Both the position numbers and the translations under genes were made by a program. Of a DNA stretch of 64,000 nt, positions 8,281-16,971 are shown one piece after another. Source of the stretch: Deltaproteobacteria bacterium (lineage in GTDB: Bacteria > Myxococcota_A > Polyangia > Polyangiales > JADJMO01); contig JALHOE010000003.1 of the NCBI GenBank assembly GCA_022843175.1, positions 50,850 to 114,849 of the forward strand. Reading direction: 5' to 3'. Under the pieces are notes generated by a model, which saw only the letters and a list, made by a program, of their open reading frames with translations, did no database searches and was not told where the DNA came from. Every line of letters starts with the position of its first letter. The stretch's first letter is position 1.

Positions 8281-9610
8281 TCAGCGAGCCGACAGAAGTG
8301 CACTTCCTTCGAATGGTGACCGCTGCCGCTCCTCGGTGCGCCCGAAGTAGTGGCGCTCCGTCGTCCGCTCGCTTGCGTGCCCGAGCCGCAGCGCGACGAC
8401 CGGGAGCGGAACCCCTGCATGCCTGCTCGCCACGGCGTACGCCGATCGCAACGCGTGCGTTTTCCTCGTGAACGGCCACGGATGCCCATCCCGCGCGAGC
8501 CTCGCGCACGCACGATCGAACGCCTCGCGGTACCCGCAGACGGTCACATGCTGCGCTCGCTCCACCGCGATCACCTCCCGCGCGAGTTCGAACGTGAGCT
8601 TGTCGACTCCGTAGACGATCCGCCCCTCGTGCTTCTTCGTCTCAAACGCGCCGTCGACGATCACGTGCACCTCGCTGAGCCCCTCGTGAAGCCAGTGCTC
8701 GTCGAGCGCGATCACCTCGCCGCGGCGAAGCCCGAGCCGGAACTGCAGCTCGGCGATCTGGTGGAACGGGATCGCGCCGCGCCGCCTCGGTGTCATCGCC
8801 GCGAGCAGCCGTCCGATCAGCTCGTGACTCGCGACGCCCTCCTGACGGGTGCGGCGAGGGACACGCGCAGCTCTCGGCGCGTTCACCTCGCGCGTCGCGG
8901 CGAGCGCGTCGCCGGACGAGCCCGCGCCGCTTCGCGTACTCGACAAGGCGTCGCGCCGCGATCAGACGGAGGCGTAGCGTGTCGCGGCTCGCACGAAGCC
9001 GTTCGCTCTCCAGCCACCGCTCGACGAGGATCTCGTCGAGCTGGCGCGACGTCGTGCGCTGCATCGACGCGGCGAACCCGACGAGGCCGCCGCGCTTGCC
9101 AGTAAGGAGCGCGCGGTAGAGCGCGACGGTGCTCGCTGCCGGACGACAACCTGGAAGCTCGCCTTTGAGGAACGCAGCGAGGAACTCTTCGACGAGATCG
9201 TTCAACGACACGACGACGGCCGGCGCTGCTGCGGGACGCACGCCGCCGAGCGCGGCGTACACCTCGATGCGGCGCCGTTCGAGGATCGTTCGCGCCTCGC
9301 TCTCGTCGTCGGTCCCGGTCGCCTCGATCGCGGCGACGCCGGCCTCGCGCGAGAGCTTCCGGCCCCACCGGATGCCGAGGAGCCCGGACCGGAGCCGCAC
9401 CGGATCGACGTCCCCGCACCGTGCCCGGCGCGGGCGTTTGCTTGCTTTTGCTTGCGACGGCGCGCCGGCCGTCGCGTTCTGACCTTGTTTTTCCGGTGTG
9501 CCGCGGTTCGAGCGCCTTACCTGGGGGTCGGAGGGGTGCGCGAGCGGGGCTCGGCGCGTCGTCGCAACGGATGCCAAGCGGTTGGCGATGGGGCGCTTCG
9601 GGATCTGCAT
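8281..9610 (-). pseudogene. Tyrosine recombinase with an internal frameshift
   Basis: The N-terminal part (frame open from at least ATG 9610) includes the SAM-like core-binding region: LNDLVEEFLAAFLKGEL, TSRQLDEILVERWLES and ARRLVEYAKRRG. At about 8930 the frame must shift to continue with the catalytic half: LQFRLGLRRGEVIAL (Arg), KTHALRSAY (His/Arg) and LRLGHASERTTERHY (His/Tyr). All catalytic residues are present across the two frames. The true start is unclear, since the first 70 or so codons overlap RCC1-like coding sequence on the other strand. Probably a dead integrase of an older island. Confidence 0.7.
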
Positions 9611-10355
9611 CGTGACCGAGGACGGACGCGTGAAGTGCTCGCCGCAGTAGCGCCGCCGCGAGCCGGCTTGTGAGCTCGGAGCGTCGTTGCCGCGTTGCAA
9701 CTCGCAAGGCGCCTCCGAGCGCACGCTCCGCCCCGAATGGTGGACGTGGAACGCTATCGACGATGCCGTCGACGTCGCGGTCGGATTGCACCACGCGTGC
9801 CTCCTCCGTGCGGGCGGCGACGTCGTCTGTCACGGCTGGGATGCCATGGGGTCGTTCGCGATCACGTCCCGACGACCCGTCGCGCCGTCGATCGCGATCG
9901 CGGCCGGGACCGACTCCACGTGCACGCTCTCGGCGGAGGGCGTCGTTGCCTGCGCCGGCGTCGTGGCCGGCACGCCGATCGAGGGCAACGCCGCGCAAGT
10001 GGACTGCTCGTTCGGCACGACCTGCGTGCGGCACCCAGTCGAGGCTACGGGAAGGTACCGCGCGATCGCGATGTCGGGCGACATGTCCTACGGCTACACA
10101 TACGCGGCGACGTACCAGGGCACCAACACGTCGTGCACCATCGACCTCGACGGTCGACTGCAGTGCACTGGTATCAGCAGGTACTCGTGGCGGCCGGAGC
10201 GGCCACATGAAGTCGAGAGCCCTGCGGTGGCCGTCGCCGCCGGCACGAGCTCGGTGTGCGCAGCATTTGCGGATCGCAGCGTTCGATGCTGGGGGGCCCT
10301 GGGGGATTGGTTTTGGTGGCCCGAGGTACCGTTCTCAAAGGGCGCGATACCCTGA
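9498..10355 (+). pseudogene. RCC1-like repeat protein with an in-frame stop
   Basis: A frame from GTG 9498 encodes AMGRFGICIVTEDGRVKCS, a typical Cys-bracketed RCC1-like blade, then hits TAG at 9648. The same frame continues to 10355 with more blades: VAVGLHHACLLRAGGDVVCHG, AAGTDSTCTLSAEGVVACAG and SSVCAAFADRSVRCWG. A downstream TTG at 9687 could start a shorter protein, but the blade structure argues that the stop interrupts one gene. The intact relative in this window is at 42947. Likely a decayed surface propeller protein. Confidence 0.5.
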
Positions 10356-10432
10356 CCGCGATGCCCCTACCACCCGTACGTCCACGAGTCGGATCCGTCG
10401 TCTACCGGGGTCGTGCGCGCACTCCCGTAGCC

Positions 10433-10846
10433 TCAAGCGGGCTTGTTCGACGAGAGCGGGAGATGGATCGGCACCACCGCCCACTCCGCGCAGCGCCGGT
10501 ACTTTCCGCTCCCCTGCCAATGCACGCAGATCGCGTTGCGAAACACGAGGCGTGAGGCGCTCCACCCGACGTCCGGAAAGTCCGCGTGGGTCTGCTCGAC
10601 GCAAATGCTCTGCGCGTCGGTCCATAAGGTCGCTTCGAAGCCGGGCTTCACCTTCGCATCGAGGAGCTTCGCCAGGCCCGAGTCGCAGGGCATCACGCTG
10701 CCGGACCAGATGCGGACGCGTATCGCGTGGGACCCGCTCACCGAGACGTAGACGGGCGCGATCGGAAACGGCGCCTGCGGCGCAGCCGAATGGGCCAGCC
10801 CGCTCGTGAAAATCAGCCCCCACGCCGCGACGGTCGTGATCCGCAC
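10433..10846 (-). CDS. Secreted small protein with four cysteines
   Basis: 137 residues from GTG 10846. The start was chosen because a signal peptide (RITTVAAWGLIFTSGLAHSA) begins there; the longer open frame upstream is low-complexity. The mature part has beta-rich sequence and four Cys (about residues 54, 79, 102 and 114), consistent with two disulfides in the periplasm or outside. No family is recognised. It ends convergent with the RCC1-like pseudogene. Confidence 0.5.
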   Translation of the reverse strand: MRITTVAAWGLIFTSGLAHSAAPQAPFPIAPVYVSVSGSHAIRVRIWSGSVMPCDSGLAKLLDAKVKPGFEATLWTDAQSICVEQTHADFPDVGWSASRLVFRNAICVHWQGSGKYRRCAEWAVVPIHLPLSSNKPA

Positions 10847-11000
10847 CGCCCGAGGGGAAGCATCAATCGCGCCACCACATGAATCTCGTCGACGTCCTCG
10901 TATCGGTCGCGGCGAGATGTCCCTTGGTGGACACGGCTGCTCTCGGTGGTTCGTTGGGCGAAGTGCGTCCGTATGGTAGACCGATGCAACGCGAGGGACC

Positions 11001-12146
11001 GTGATCGAAGACTCAATACCGTGGTCGGTCGTGCTTGCCTGCACACTCGCGGCAGCGGCCGGCTGCGCGCGGGTCGACGGGGACGCCGCAGAGCCCGGGG
11101 TCGATAGCGAGGTCCCCGCCATCGACACCGGCGTCGCGGATCAGGCCGTCGATACCGCCCCGAGCTGCGCGATGTGCGGCGACGCCTGCGTCGTCGTGCG
11201 AGACGATCCGAAGCACTGCGGGGAGTGCGATCATAACTGCGCCGGTCGCTGGTGCAACCAGGGCGTCTGCTCGCCGCGAAGGATCGCCGACAACACGACC
11301 GGGATCGCGATCGCCCTCGACGATACGCACGTGTATTGGTCTTCGCTCCTCAGGAAGCCGGTCCCCGCGATCCTTCGCGCGCCAAAAGCGGTGGCCCGGT
11401 CGAGGTCCTCGCGAGCGACGGCGTGGTCCACATGCGCGGCCTCGCGCTCGATGACGGTCACGTCTATTGGGTCAACAACTGGTACGGCGGAACGGTGCAG
11501 CGCGTCGCGAAGTCCGGCGGGCCCACTGAGACCGTGCTCGCCGAGGGGCCGAGGCCGTTGTGGGTCGCGACAACGCCGGGGGGATTCGTTTGGTCCGCAC
11601 AAAATACCGACGGAACAACGCATCTCGTCGGACGTATGCGCGCAGACGTCGCGACGAGCCTCTCGAGCGACATCGATACGGGAAGTCACGGTCGACCTCA
11701 CGCACGCGTACTTCTTCACCCACGGCGGCGACGTGCGGCGCGTCGCGCTCACCGGCGGTCCCGCGACGACGCTCGCCACCAAGCAAGCGTCTCCCATGGC
11801 CGTCGCGCTCGATGACGAGCACGTCTATTGGAGCACGTGGGGCTCGCACAAGAGCGGCGACTACAGGCCCTACGGCAAGGTGTTTCGCGCACCGAAGGCG
11901 GGCGGCGCGCCGCTGGAGATCGCGACGGGCCAGACGGCGCCGACGAGCCTCGCCGTCGACGCCACGCATGTGTACTGGACGAACATCGGCAGCGGAGAGG
12001 TCCTCCGCGCGAAGAAGACCGGCGGCGCGCTGCTCGTACTCGCGCGCGGACAGTCGATGCCCGACGCCGTCGCCGTCGATGCGCGAGAGGTCTTCTGGGT
12101 CAACTCGAACACCGGCGCACTGGGTGTCGCAGCGGTGCCGAAGTGA
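11001..12146 (+). CDS. Cys-rich beta-propeller lipoprotein carrying two compensating frameshifts
   Basis: It starts with a signal and lipobox-like AAGC, an Asp/Val/Ala spacer, and a Cys-rich knot (PKHCGECDHNC) common in myxobacterial surface proteins. Blades of the form ALDDTHVYWS follow. Between about 11390 and 11690 the open frame is Arg/Ser nonsense. The next frame instead gives good blades (GLALDDGHVYWVNNW, FVWSAQNTDG). After 11690 the original frame again gives blades (ALDDEHVYWSTWG, AVDATHVYWTN). The first slip falls at a run of four A, where one more A restores frame. Thus the gene is either intact with two sequence errors or a twice-shifted pseudogene. A substrate-binding or adhesion role is possible, but none is shown. 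Confidence 0.6.
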   Translation: MIEDSIPWSVVLACTLAAAAGCARVDGDAAEPGVDSEVPAIDTGVADQAVDTAPSCAMCGDACVVVRDDPKHCGECDHNCAGRWCNQGVCSPRRIADNTTGIAIALDDTHVYWSSLLRKPVPAILRAPKAVARSRSSRATAWSTCAASRSMTVTSIGSTTGTAERCSASRSPAGPLRPCSPRGRGRCGSRQRRGDSFGPHKIPTEQRISSDVCAQTSRRASRATSIREVTVDLTHAYFFTHGGDVRRVALTGGPATTLATKQASPMAVALDDEHVYWSTWGSHKSGDYRPYGKVFRAPKAGGAPLEIATGQTAPTSLAVDATHVYWTNIGSGEVLRAKKTGGALLVLARGQSMPDAVAVDAREVFWVNSNTGALGVAAVPK

Positions 12147-12286
12147 CGCTGCGCCGCTCCGCGCATGTTGGGCCTGACTTCGGGCCGCATCCACCCGACA
12201 TCGCATCGAACACGGCGTAGGACGGATGCCGGTGGCGGACTTGCGCTCGTGCACGGAGGACGATGGACCGCGCTGTGGCGACGGTG

Positions 12287-12614
12287 CACGCGAAAGTGGT
12301 CATCGTCCTCGATGAGCTCAAGGACGTCGACGATCAGTCGCCGCGCGCCCGAGTACGCCATCACACGTTGCAGTTGTCGCATCTCGTGAAGCCAGAGCTC
12401 GCGGAGATCCCGATCGAGCCCCGTACCGGTCTTGCGCCACAGTTTGAGGGTGCGCTCGACGCCGCTCGCGATCTCCTCGACCTCATAGATCGCTCCGCGG
12501 AGCACATGAGCGTCGCCGCCGTCGAGGGCGTCGCCGTGGAATGCGATCGGTCGCGGAACGACGACGGCGTCATCCTCGATCTCCGACTCGCGTGTGTCCC
12601 GGCGGCCTGTTCAT
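12287..12614 (-). pseudogene. Remnant of a kinase-like gene, last gene of the GTPase operon
   Basis: An ATG at 12614 overlaps the stop of the upstream 65-residue gene in the same ATGA style as the rest of the operon. Its frame closes after 14 codons (TGA about 12570). The neighbouring frame then reads on: DDAVVVPRPIAFHG, LRGAIYEVEEIASGVERTLK, LRELWLHEMRQLQRVM, LIVDVLELIEDDDHF. The pattern of a beta-rich start, a VEE..K-type Lys strand and a helix with Glu resembles the N-lobe of a protein-kinase fold. After about 12287 the sequence is no longer protein-like and meets the convergent propeller gene. It is frameshifted near its start and truncated at its end. The kinase assignment is tentative. 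Confidence 0.45.
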
Positions 12615-12808
12615 GACCCGCGGAACAGCCGAGCGAACCACCCAAACACAGCGCTTACCGCACCGCCGATGATCGGGCGGATGAATCGCGTGATCCAATC
12701 AAGGAGAGATTCGGTGACCGCGGACTCGATCCTCGCCTGCGTGTGCTGCTGGCGCAGCCTCGCCTGCTGGAGGCGGGCCAGTTGTTCCTTCGAGGGCTTC
12801 TCACTCAT
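12611..12808 (-). CDS. 65-residue protein with a C-terminal membrane segment
   Basis: The ATG at 12808 overlaps the GTPase stop (ATGA). The first 40 residues are Gln/Arg/Lys-rich and helical (KEQLARLQQARLRQQH). The last 25 form a hydrophobic or amphipathic segment, IRPIIGGAVSAVFGWFARLF. The arrangement suggests a small membrane-associated partner of the GTPase. No family is recognised. It is too small for confident homology, but tight coupling on both sides supports it as a real gene. Confidence 0.65.
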   Translation of the reverse strand: MSEKPSKEQLARLQQARLRQQHTQARIESAVTESLLDWITRFIRPIIGGAVSAVFGWFARLFRGS

Positions 12809-13596
12809 TGCGCGCACTCCGCGTTGGCATCGGCCACGACCGGGTCGACGAGTTGATTGAAGTCGGCGTAGCTCGCTCGGTCCGCAAGCAACCACGCGCG
12901 CGACTCCCCGCAGGCCAGCACCATTGCCTCGAAAAGGCCCTCGACGTTGTAGAACGTGCGCGCGGAGTACGCGACGATCTGGCGAGCCGGGAAGCTCGCG
13001 ATCTTTTGCAACTTCCCGGCCACGTCGCTGCGCCGGGCATCGATCGTATGCTCCTGCTCGAGAGACGGCAGATTGATCATCGAGTCCCAGCTCCCGGGCT
13101 GGAGGAGATCGACCTGGTTGAGGGCGACGACGAGCCGGTTCGGATCGAGCATCCCCTCGCTCGTCAACCGACGGAGCGTCGTCTGAACGTGGGTCATCGC
13201 ACGGTTGTCGGCCTTGAGGATCAACAGGACGACGTCGGCCTTCGGCAACACGCGGCGGTACGTTTCGATGTGCTGCTCGTCGGCGTCGACGTCCTCGCCA
13301 ACGCCCGGCATGTCGAATACAGTGATCGGTCCGCCCCTATCTCCGACGACCTCGGTCTCGATCTGCGTGCACGCTTTCGCGTGACTGATCTCGAGGCCCT
13401 TGTTGAAGAGCGCGTTGAGCGTCGAGGTCTTGCCGACACCGGTCTCGCCGATCAGGACGATGACCGGGGTCCGCGCCGCCTCAGCCTCGATCGCGGCATC
13501 GAGGCCACGGAGATCGGCCTCGGATAGGCCCGCTGCTCGCAGGTCGTCGGGAACGCTCCCCCGCAGGAGTCCGCGCAGTCGATCAAGAATCCTCAT
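12805..13596 (-). CDS. Dynamin/YfjP-like small GTPase
   Basis: 263 residues from ATG 13596; the open frame extends upstream, but that part overlaps the XRE gene. A complete G domain is visible: P-loop GETGVGKTST at 50-59, a switch Thr in CTQIETEVV (about 76-84), DMPGVGED (G3) at 95-102, and NQVD (G4) at 160-163. The C-terminal part has SYADFNQLVDPVV. GTPases of this type often act on membranes or as oligomerising immunity proteins. It lies second in an operon behind a membrane-anchored XRE protein, with a small membrane protein behind it. No transmembrane helix is seen in the GTPase itself. Confidence 0.8.
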   Translation of the reverse strand: MRILDRLRGLLRGSVPDDLRAAGLSEADLRGLDAAIEAEAARTPVIVLIGETGVGKTSTLNALFNKGLEISHAKACTQIETEVVGDRGGPITVFDMPGVGEDVDADEQHIETYRRVLPKADVVLLILKADNRAMTHVQTTLRRLTSEGMLDPNRLVVALNQVDLLQPGSWDSMINLPSLEQEHTIDARRSDVAGKLQKIASFPARQIVAYSARTFYNVEGLFEAMVLACGESRAWLLADRASYADFNQLVDPVVADANAECAQ

Positions 13597-14305
13597 GACT
13601 TCCCTCTCCCCTTTCCGCCGCTCCGTCGCCGGCCTCGTCCCTGTCGCGATTGCCCAAGTAGCTGGCCAACGTGACAACTCCCGTGAACGCGGCGATGCCG
13701 GCGAGGACGGCGGCGGCTCGGCCGGTTTGCTTCCCGGCTTCGACAAGCTTCGCGAGCTCACCGACTCGTTCGCGCAACTCGTTCATCTCCTTGACCGCGC
13801 GCTCGAGAGCTCGAGTGCGCTCCCGGACGCTGAGCTGCAAACGCTGGGTCTGCACGCGCGCTTCCTCGAGGTCGTCCCGGAGGAGTCGGTTCGCGCGTTC
13901 GGCACCCGCGAGTTCGTCTTCGGCGCGACGACGACGTGAATGTTCGTCGGTACGCGCCTGTTCGTGCTGTCGAAGGAGCGCCTCTGCATCGTTGGCTCTG
14001 CGCTCGAACTCGAGCATTTTCTGGACGGCATTCTGGAAGTGGTGGCGACTCACGAAGTCGGGCCCGGGGCGTAGGCGGCTGGCGGCATCGGTGCCGGCGA
14101 CCAGGTCCTCCACGGTGATGTCGAACACGGTCGCGATGAGCTCGAGCGTCTCGAGTGTGGGTACTCGGCCCCCCTTAAGGAGGCGGGAGACCGTCGACGC
14201 CTCGACACCGGTGGCCTTTGCGAGCCATGCTTGGCCACCGGCGGGACGCTCTGCCGCAAGCAGAGCGCTGAGCCTCTGGGCGAAGGGGACCGTCTCGGCT
14301 GTCAC
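13583..14305 (-). CDS. XRE-family HTH protein with coiled coil and C-terminal membrane helix
   Basis: 240 residues from GTG 14305. The N-terminal domain (about 5-75) is an XRE/Cro helix-turn-helix, including AWLAKATGVEASTVSRLLKG and VPTLETLELIATVF. A long charged coiled coil follows (about 95-200, EFERRANDAEALLRQHE onward), then a hydrophobic segment AAAVLAGIAAFTGVVTLASYL near the end. A membrane-tethered DNA-binding protein is unusual and may sense the envelope or scaffold the GTPase. The gene overlaps the GTPase start by 14 bases. It diverges from CBASS and probably binds the palindrome at 14417. Confidence 0.75.
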   Translation of the reverse strand: MTAETVPFAQRLSALLAAERPAGGQAWLAKATGVEASTVSRLLKGGRVPTLETLELIATVFDITVEDLVAGTDAASRLRPGPDFVSRHHFQNAVQKMLEFERRANDAEALLRQHEQARTDEHSRRRRAEDELAGAERANRLLRDDLEEARVQTQRLQLSVRERTRALERAVKEMNELRERVGELAKLVEAGKQTGRAAAVLAGIAAFTGVVTLASYLGNRDRDEAGDGAAERGEGSHEDS

Positions 14306-14416
14306 GAGACCCAAGCTACGATGACTTGGGCAACGCGCAAGCCGCGATCCGTGTGCATGGGTCGTTGCCTCGGGCAAGGTCCTGGCAACGCGTCGAAGTT
14401 AGAAGGGTTGGTTGTG

Positions 14417-14436
14417 TACTGCTCATACGAGCAGTA
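14417..14436. promoter_or_regulatory. Palindrome between the XRE operon and CBASS
   Basis: Arms TACTGCTC and GAGCAGTA separated by four bases, ending 10 bases before the ATG of the CBASS effector at 14447. A further TTGCTCG half-like site overlaps the start. No Shine-Dalgarno is visible at this start, so the transcript may be leaderless or repressor binding may cover the promoter. The palindrome is the natural operator for the divergent XRE regulator. Confidence 0.55.
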
Positions 14437-14446
14437 GTATTGCTCG

Positions 14447-15961
14447 ATGTCGTCTCCCTCGTTGGGCGCGATCAGCGCCGGCATCCGGTGGCAAGTCCGC
14501 TTTTTCTGGCGGCATGCGCTCGCGATGCTCGTGCCGAAGAGCCCAGTCGCGAGAGTAGCGATCGAGTACCGCAACACCGACGCGGTCGACGACGTCTTCG
14601 TCGAGTACGCCGCTCCCGGCGTGAACGATCGCGGAGCGCAGGTGCGAGCGGACTTCTTCCAGCTCAAGTACCACGTCGCGCAGACGGGGGCTGTCGATCA
14701 CGACGCGGTCATCGACCCCGCGTGGACAGGTACGAAGGAGCCACTCCTCAAGCGGTTCGCAGATGCCTGGAAGACGCTCCACGTTGACCACCCCAACGCA
14801 CGCCTGCAGCTCGTTACGAACTGGCCGTGGGATCACTCGAGCGCTCTGGAGGTCCGCGACGGCGGGCGAATTGGCGAGGCGTTCTTCACGAAGGGACCAG
14901 CTACGAAGGTCGGAAAGATCCGCGCGCGTTGGGAACACGCGTGTGCCCTTTCCGCCAGCGAGTTCGAGAGCTTCATCCGGTCGCTTCGTTTCGGCACGTC
15001 GGGTCTGTCGCAAGACGAAGCAGAGGCTTGGCTGCGGGATCGTTGCCAGCTCGCCGGTCTGGTGCCCATCCCGCCCGATCAGGATCACAGCCCTTACGAC
15101 GACCTCGGCAAGCGACTGATCGAGAGCGGGCGGACGGAGTTCACACCGGAGGCGTTGCGGGATCTCGTCGAGAAGCAGGGCCTGGTCGCAACCAATAATC
15201 CGCCGTACCGCTCGACACTTGCGGTGCGGTCCTTCTCGAGGCACGCGCATGTCCCCGAGACCGACGGCGCCTGTCTCGTCGACCTCACCGACCTCTTCGA
15301 GTACCGGCTTCCGCGCGACGCGAACGCGTGGCGGACGGTGCGCGCGCGTCTAGAGCGTCGACTCGACGAGGTCGCCAAGCTCCCGCAACCGATCCACATC
15401 GCGCTCGACAGCCACCTTTCGATCGCGTGGTTCGCCGGCACGCTGTTCAATCCGAAGTGCGGCATCCAGGTCATTCTTCGGCAAAAGACCTTCGGCAAGG
15501 GCATCGAGCTCTGGGACATCTCCGCACCCACGAAGCCGGACGATGGCGCTTGGAAGTTCGCGTCGGTCGAGCGAGGCGATGGGAAGGAGCTCGCCGTCGC
15601 GCTGTCGGCGACGCACGATGCGATCGCCGATGCGACGTCCTTCGTCGACGCCGCGCTCCCGGCGGTCGGCCGGATTGTGCATGCGTCGCTTCCGAAACCG
15701 GGTTCCCAGGCGATCGGCAACGGCGGCGAGGCGCGGTGGCTCGCCGACGAGTTGATGCGCGAGTTGAGCAGCTTGGTCGCGTCCTTTCGACCGACGCACC
15801 TGCACATCTTCCCTTCTTGTCCCGCGAGCCTCAGCTTCTTGATTGGCCAGGCATCCGAGGTCCTCGGTCCCATGACCTTCTACGAATTCGAGTTCGGCGC
15901 GGCCACCCGCTCGTACCGCGCCGGCATGTCTACGATCACGCCCTCGGAGACGACCGAATGA
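14447..15961 (+). CDS. cap4: CBASS effector: restriction-fold nuclease fused to SAVED sensor (Cap4-like)
   Basis: 504 residues. The N-terminal domain (about 1-230) has the layout of DUF4297/PD-(D/E)xK nucleases: DDVFVEY around residue 48 and FFQLKYH (Q-x-K) around 70. The C-terminal half (about 270-495) fits SAVED, with HIALDSHLSIAWFAGTLF, GIQVILRQ and LHIFPSCPASLSFLIGQ. In the family, SAVED binds a cyclic oligonucleotide and the nuclease then degrades DNA, killing or arresting the infected cell. The effector is the first gene here, and its stop overlaps the CD-NTase start. The exact nuclease subfamily is inferred from a few motifs. Confidence 0.75.
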   Translation: MSSPSLGAISAGIRWQVRFFWRHALAMLVPKSPVARVAIEYRNTDAVDDVFVEYAAPGVNDRGAQVRADFFQLKYHVAQTGAVDHDAVIDPAWTGTKEPLLKRFADAWKTLHVDHPNARLQLVTNWPWDHSSALEVRDGGRIGEAFFTKGPATKVGKIRARWEHACALSASEFESFIRSLRFGTSGLSQDEAEAWLRDRCQLAGLVPIPPDQDHSPYDDLGKRLIESGRTEFTPEALRDLVEKQGLVATNNPPYRSTLAVRSFSRHAHVPETDGACLVDLTDLFEYRLPRDANAWRTVRARLERRLDEVAKLPQPIHIALDSHLSIAWFAGTLFNPKCGIQVILRQKTFGKGIELWDISAPTKPDDGAWKFASVERGDGKELAVALSATHDAIADATSFVDAALPAVGRIVHASLPKPGSQAIGNGGEARWLADELMRELSSLVASFRPTHLHIFPSCPASLSFLIGQASEVLGPMTFYEFEFGAATRSYRAGMSTITPSETTE

Positions 15962-16971
15962 AGCTCCCCAGCTATTTCAAAGAGTTCCTTTCTGCGATCG
16001 AACCGAGCCCGTCCTATAAGGACGACCAGAAGTCCGGGCACACGACGCTTCGGAAGCGACTAGCCAGCGACGAGGACTTCAAGCTGGTGCACGTCAACAC
16101 GTTCTTGCAGGGCTCGTACAAGAGGAACACCGCGATCCATCCGGGGAAGGATGTCGATATCGTCGTGGTCACGTCGATCGATCCCGCGCCTGGGAAGACC
16201 ACTCCCACCGAGGCGAATGCGCGGCTCGAGAAGTGTCTCCGCAACTACTACGACAACGTCGCGAAGCAGACGCGGTCGTTCGGCGTGACGCTGAGCTATG
16301 TGACGATGGACGTTGTCCTCGCGACATCACAGCACCTCTGCACGCAGACGAAGCTCCTCGAGTCCGTGCGGAAAGCCGACGAACTCGAGGACACCGAGGC
16401 ATGGGTCGAACACCCGCTCCTCATCCCCGATCGCGACCTCGACCGGTGGGTAGAAACCGATCCGAAGCGCCAGCTCGAGTGGACCACGGACTTGAACAAG
16501 GAGTGCGAGGGCTACTTCGTGCCGCTCGTAAAGATGTTCAAGTGGTGGCGCAAAGAAACGTATCAGAAGCCGAAGTACCCGAAGGGATACGTGCTCGAGC
16601 GTTTCGCGGGCGACTGCGTCGATAAGTCCAAGCGCGACCACGCCGAGGGATTCGCCGCGCTCCTCACAAATCTGGTCGCGAAGTTCCGACCCTACGTATT
16701 GGTGGGCCGCGTTCCACATCTCTCCGATCCCGGCGTCCCAAGCCATAACGTCGCGCATCGTCTCGACTTCGACGACTTCAAACGCTTCATCGAGAAGATC
16801 GACGAAGCGTTGCCGGTCGCGCGCGACGCACTCGACGAGAAGGACATCGCGAAGAGCGCCGAGCTCTGGCGCAACGTGTTCGGGCCAAAGTTCCCCGCGG
16901 CGTCGGCCACGAGCAAGGCGGTCTTCCCGCCGGTCCCGATCCGACCGAACAAGCCCGCCGGGTTCGCGTAA
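15958..16971 (+). CDS. CBASS CD-NTase (cyclic oligonucleotide synthase)
   Basis: 337 residues; the ATG overlaps the effector stop (ATGA). The nucleotidyltransferase core is explicit: QGSYKRNTAI (G52-S53) and DVDIVVV (D65, D67), with a third acid in VTMDVV (D118). These residues bind the metal ions and triphosphate. The enzyme makes a cyclic di- or trinucleotide when phage infection is sensed; the product and clade cannot be read here. The protein ends ...KPAGFA. In type II CBASS, Cap2 joins the CD-NTase C-terminus to targets, so this tail is of interest. Confidence 0.88.
   Translation: MKLPSYFKEFLSAIEPSPSYKDDQKSGHTTLRKRLASDEDFKLVHVNTFLQGSYKRNTAIHPGKDVDIVVVTSIDPAPGKTTPTEANARLEKCLRNYYDNVAKQTRSFGVTLSYVTMDVVLATSQHLCTQTKLLESVRKADELEDTEAWVEHPLLIPDRDLDRWVETDPKRQLEWTTDLNKECEGYFVPLVKMFKWWRKETYQKPKYPKGYVLERFAGDCVDKSKRDHAEGFAALLTNLVAKFRPYVLVGRVPHLSDPGVPSHNVAHRLDFDDFKRFIEKIDEALPVARDALDEKDIAKSAELWRNVFGPKFPAASATSKAVFPPVPIRPNKPAGFA

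Noticed and set aside
9648..9650. Programmed TAG read-through in the RCC1-like gene
   Set aside because: The area is full of frameshifts and insertion remnants and no read-through signal is seen, so decay is simpler.
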